This document shows, in pieces, positions 60,889 to 64,000 of a DNA stretch of 64,000 nucleotides. The position numbers and the translations under genes were made by a program. Below the pieces are notes generated by a model. It saw only the letters and a list, made by a program, of their open reading frames with translations. It did not search any database and was not told the DNA's origin. Within the stretch, counting starts at the first letter, position 1. Each line of letters begins with the position of its first letter. This stretch comes from CAVVUF01 sp963751425 (GTDB lineage Bacteria; Chloroflexota; Anaerolineae; Anaerolineales; UBA4823), in NCBI GenBank assembly GCA_963751425.1, contig CAVVUF010000002.1, positions 1,054,001 through 1,118,000 on the forward strand. Direction: 5' to 3'.

Positions 60889-61078
60889 TTCCATCATAGT
60901 TTATGTGTATCTAGGTGATTCAACATCATCATCAAGTTGAACCATGGGTGATTTCCCAGGCGGCTGCTTAACGCTTGCATTCTGAACTTGCCTTGACTTA
61001 TGGAAGATATTCTAATAAACTGATAGCGGAATGATCAGATGATTGCTTCTTGATAGGAATTTCACAGGAGAGACCTCG

Positions 61079-62715
61079 ATGGACAACTCCCAGATTAAAA
61101 CCATGCAAGAGGAGCTGAAGTTAAAGAAAATGGAGCTCGATCTGCTCCAGGCGATTGACAAAATCCGAGATGAAATTTCCGAGCCGGGGGCGCTCCTGGT
61201 CTCGACGGTCGATTTCCTGGCTGATTGGTTCAAAGTGGACCTGTGCATGCTCTTTTTGATCGATCGGGAGACGGGTATCTCAGAGCTGAAGGCGGCACGT
61301 GTGCGCGGCGAAAGAGCCTCCTGGCTGGAGAAAGCCATCCCTGCAGAGCTGGCAGAGCGGGTGACTCACCTCGATCAGATCACGCTGTGGTCGGCTCAGG
61401 ATGTGCTGCCTGGTGCGGCTTTAGAAGGCGCCCTCGCTGACCTGCACCTGATGGGAGTCCCCATCATCCTGGGGGTCAATGAACGCTTGGGGGGGCTGCT
61501 TTTAGCCAGGTCAGGCGCAAGTTTTGGTGAAAATGATGTCTACCTGATGAAATCGGCAGAGAACCAGATCGATTCGCTGCTCATCCAGGGCTACTCGGCG
61601 GAGCGCATGCAGCAGTATGCCAAGGAGCTGGAAACTATTTTCCGCATCGACCGCATCCGTGACCAGAACCTGCCCTTCGACCAGATGTTGAACGCGGTGA
61701 TCGGTGAGTTGACGAAGACGGTGGAAGCGGAGATGGGATTTATTATGCTCTACGACCTGACCGGCAAACAGCTCGAAATCCGCGCCTCTGCACCGCAAAA
61801 TTTAATCCCCATGCTCCCCTATTACGACACCATCCAACAGGTGGCTGACGAGGCCTTACTGGCCGGTCACCTGATCATGCGCAATGGGCTTCCAGGAGGG
61901 GTGAGCTGCATGATGTGCCTGCCGCTCATCTTGAACGAGCGCATCATCGGTGTGCTGGGTATGGCCAACCGCCTGGGACGCTGCGGGTTCAGCCAGGCGG
62001 ATGCGCGCTTCCTGACTGCCATCGGCAGCCAGATCGATACGGCCATCTACGAGCGCAACGAGATCAGGCTGCTGCGCCGCGTGCTGGGGCGCTCGGTGGA
62101 CCCACGGGTGATGGAGCGCTTGCTGACCAACCCGGATGTGGACTTCATGAAAGGGGAGCTGCTGGAGCTGAGCGTGCTCTTTGCTGACCTGCGCGGCTCG
62201 ACCCAATTGGCGGAAAATACCGAGCCGGAGCGGCTGGTCGAATTCATCAAGGATTACTTCAGCGAGATGACCGAGGTCATCTTCCTGTACGAAGGCACGG
62301 TGGATAAGTTCGTGGGCGACGAAGTGATGGCGCTCTTCGGCGCGCCGATCCCGCAGCCAGAACACGCCCTGCGCAGCATCCAGGCGGCAGTAGCCATGCA
62401 GGCTGCCTTCGAGAAGGTTCGCCAGCGGTGGAGAGCAAAAGGTTTGCACATCCCACCGGTCGGCATCGGCATTTCCACCGGCAGCATGATCGCCGGTGAG
62501 ATGGGCGGTCCGCAACGGGCAGAATATACGGTCATTGGCCGCGCCGTTAACCTGGGGGCGCGCATCTGCGCCAGCGCTGAGGGCGGTGAGATCCTGGTCA
62601 GCCAGCGCACCTACGACCTGCTCAAGGACGGGTGGAAATGGAGGCCGTGCCCGGGCAGCAGTTCAAGGGAATGGAGAACGATGTGACGGTGTACCGGCTG
62701 GTGAGGATGAAGTGA
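61079..62715 (+). CDS. GAF-containing class III adenylate/guanylate cyclase, 3' frameshift
   Basis: A cytoplasmic cyclase of about 545 residues. A short coiled coil (KTMQEELKLKKMELDLLQAIDKI) precedes two GAF-like domains (about residues 30-180 and 200-340). The catalytic domain starts at LELSVLFADLRGSTQLAENTEPERLVEF with the first metal Asp near residue 369, then GTVDKFVGDEVMALFGAP (second metal Asp) and YTVIGRAVNLGARICASAEGGEILVS. The frame slips at 62630-62632 (one G missing in GGG); with it restored the end reads EMEAVPGQQFKGMENDVTVYRLVRMK and stops at 62715. The ATG 61079 follows AGGAGAG. The nucleotide made is probably cAMP but is not proven. Confidence 0.88.
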
Positions 62716-62756
62716 TAAATCACCTGAAATATGAAGGTTGTCAGGGAACAGAAATT

Positions 62757-63107
62757 TTAATCAGATTCCTTTGGAATCAGAGGATTCAAAAGTTCTACCA
62801 ATTCAGGGATCCTCTCGGATGCGGCTAACCAGATTCGTTCCACGAGGATTTCACCATATTCATGCGCTAAAATATTCCGCTGACCAATAATACCTGTCCA
62901 AGGAATTTCTGGGTGGCTAGTTTGAAAGCTCTCTGAAACATGATTCGCGGCTTCTCCGATCACCAATAGCTGTCTCTCAACAGCATAGCGTAATACTTTA
63001 TTATCTGAGAACTGTCTAAATGTTTTACCATCGATAAAATCAATGATCTCCTGAGCAGCTTTCCTCATGTCCCAGAGTAAGGCAATATCTCTTTCTTCAG
63101 GTTGCAT
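62757..63107 (-). CDS. HepT-like (DUF86) RNase toxin
   Basis: A 116-residue helical HEPN protein. The ribonuclease signature R-x4-H-x-Y is seen in full as RNILAHEYGE near residue 80, and the helices DIALLWDMRKAAQEIIDFIDG and VERQLLVIGEAANHVSESF match DUF86. In MNT-HepT modules this protein cleaves RNA until its partner modifies the Tyr of the motif with AMP. It overlaps the MNT antitoxin gene by 11 bases, toxin second, the usual coupling. Confidence 0.9.
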   Translation of the reverse strand: MQPEERDIALLWDMRKAAQEIIDFIDGKTFRQFSDNKVLRYAVERQLLVIGEAANHVSESFQTSHPEIPWTGIIGQRNILAHEYGEILVERIWLAASERIPELVELLNPLIPKESD

Positions 63108-63402
63108 ACACTACCTCCGCAGTCTGAAGAATATCTTTCCGCCGGAAAGGATTGACCAAACTGGATTTCTCAACCAGATCGACCGGCTTGCCAAACAATT
63201 CTGATAATTCCATCTGCATTTCACCCAAATCTAGTACGCTGTATTTCGTTTGCGGCTGAAAGGTTACCAAAACGTCGATATCACTCTTTGAATGAAAATC
63301 CTCGCGCAAAATGGATCCAAAAAAGGAAAACTCGCTGATTTTCCATTTTTGACAAAATACAATAATGGTTTCTTTTTTTATGCCAAACGAAGCCATGTCC
63401 AT
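63097..63402 (-). CDS. MNT-type minimal nucleotidyltransferase antitoxin
   Basis: A 101-residue nucleotidyltransferase with the DNA-polymerase-beta core ISEFSFFGSILREDFHSKSDIDVLVTF, that is G-S-x10-D-x-D, and a third acidic residue in KPVDLVEKSS. It is expected to AMPylate HepT and so neutralise it. I choose ATG 63402 behind GGAG (six bases); the frame extends further upstream without a good start. It forms an operon with the HepT toxin. Confidence 0.88.
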   Translation of the reverse strand: MDMASFGIKKETIIVFCQKWKISEFSFFGSILREDFHSKSDIDVLVTFQPQTKYSVLDLGEMQMELSELFGKPVDLVEKSSLVNPFRRKDILQTAEVVYAT

Positions 63403-63540
63403 ATGGATCTCCAAGTCGGGTTGAAAAACATCTCCAAATTGAGTATAACTCAGGTTGGGATGAATATACAAGAAACTCATTATCAAATGAAAATTCTGGC
63501 AGATCTTACTTTTAGACCTGCCAGGGTTGCACAAGGTTCT

Positions 63541-64000
63541 TTACTTCTTCGTGAACGGCAGGTAGACCTGGTGCAGCATCTGCCAGATCTCTCCGCCGTT
63601 GGCGGAATTCCAGACACTTATGTAAAGATTGTTATTAAAATTGGCTCCGGCATTGCCTCGTAAGCTGAAGCCATTATTGCTATCTCCCCAGCCATCGATG
63701 TTCACCTGAGACCAGTGATCGCCGTCCGAGGTAGCCCATACTTCGGTGCCGGTGACGTTATTATTGGCGGTAGCATATAACCGGTTCTCGAAGACATACA
63801 GCCCGAGGATATCAGGCTTGTTCGGATCGCCAAACCCATCGGTTATCACCGGGTTCCAGGTGGTTCCATTGGATGACCGCCAGATTTGACCATTGGAAAC
63901 TTGATTCGTCCAAATTCCAGCATACAGGTTTCCTTTATACAACGCAAATGTGATGGTTTCGATGTTTCTCGCATCACCAAATCCATCCGTGTTCACTTGA
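63541..64000 (-). CDS. Beta-propeller-like extracellular protein, C-terminal part (5' end outside window)
   Basis: The last 152 or so residues of a larger protein. Repeats of about 50 residues are visible: NTDGFGDARNIETITFALYKGNLYAGIWT, then SNGTTWNPVITDGFGDPNKPDILGLYVFENRLYATANN, then SDGDHWSQVNIDGWGDSNNGFSLRGN. Each has a DGFGD/DGWGD turn, an LYA strand and a W-S/N-x-V strand, as in kelch-like or sialidase-like propellers. It is probably secreted or surface-attached, but no signal peptide can be seen because the start lies outside. Confidence 0.65.
   Translation of the reverse strand, partial: QVNTDGFGDARNIETITFALYKGNLYAGIWTNQVSNGQIWRSSNGTTWNPVITDGFGDPNKPDILGLYVFENRLYATANNNVTGTEVWATSDGDHWSQVNIDGWGDSNNGFSLRGNAGANFNNNLYISVWNSANGGEIWQMLHQVYLPFTKK

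Noticed and set aside
1..64000. CRISPR array, IS element or prophage
   Set aside because: No regularly spaced repeats, transposase or integrase motifs, or phage structural proteins were found on either strand.

Overview
The window is one contiguous piece of bacterial chromosome, about 55% GC and densely packed. It looks like a member of the Chloroflexota, probably class Anaerolineae. The reasons are a wall/division cluster in the order mraY-murD-ftsW-murG-(membrane protein)-murC-(small ORF)-murB-ddl-ftsQ-ftsA-ftsZ-nrdR-B12-dependent ribonucleotide reductase, the many glycan-building genes, and a LexA that uses a GAAC-type box. The taxon is inferred from gene order and sequence style, not from a marker-gene search. 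I see no rRNA, tRNA, CRISPR array, insertion sequence or phage gene.

Layout. 1-11870: peptidoglycan precursor synthesis and divisome genes, all rightward, many with stop/start overlaps. 11871-15416: two strong hairpins, a promoter with paired palindromes, nrdR, the class II reductase nrdJ and a terminator. 15413-23209: a small leftward gene behind a double LexA box, a kinase-like protein, a large PEP-synthase/rifampin-phosphotransferase-like protein, a TIM-barrel-like protein, a methyltransferase, a deoxynucleoside kinase and an epimerase. 23292-29409 (leftward): UbiA prenyltransferase, aminotransferase, a 735-residue multidomain fusion, E1-alpha and a lipid-linked sugar-phosphate transferase. 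29553-32292 (leftward): lexA with its operator-promoter, a small-molecule kinase and an alpha/alpha-barrel-like protein. 32569-37547: M23 peptidase, UDP-ManNAc dehydrogenase, acyltransferase and two glycosyltransferases. 37681-41969 (leftward): histidine kinase, response regulator and a membrane protein. 42277-46318: a GH65 phosphorylase/beta-phosphoglucomutase fusion and a glycosyltransferase. 46341-54706 (leftward): methyltransferase, dihydrolipoamide dehydrogenase, S41 peptidase, L,D-transpeptidase, an AT-rich membrane protein bracketed by short direct repeats, an Lrp-type sensor domain and a formate/nitrite channel. 54980-64000: pyruvate phosphate dikinase, slipin, an esterase with an internal stop, a YkvA-like protein, nitroreductase, a nucleotide cyclase, a MNT-HepT toxin-antitoxin pair and the end of a beta-propeller-like surface protein.

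The most unusual item is the operon at 24377-29409. A PglC-like transferase, E1-alpha, and a single polypeptide carrying E1-beta, a lipoyl domain, a peripheral-subunit-binding domain and a NeuD/PglD-type left-handed beta-helix acyltransferase are tied together by ATGA overlaps and followed by a DegT-type aminotransferase. This reads as a 2-oxoacid dehydrogenase complex whose usual E2 catalytic domain has been replaced by a sugar acyltransferase. It suggests that an acyl group could pass from lipoate to an amino sugar during lipid-linked glycan synthesis. An E3 gene (dihydrolipoamide dehydrogenase) lies about 20 kb away.

Caveat on sequence quality: ten genes or gene parts need a one-base correction to read through, mostly in short homopolymers and including the essential murC and nrdJ. 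The simplest explanation is residual indel error in the assembly, so apparent gene breaks and fusions here should be checked against reads.
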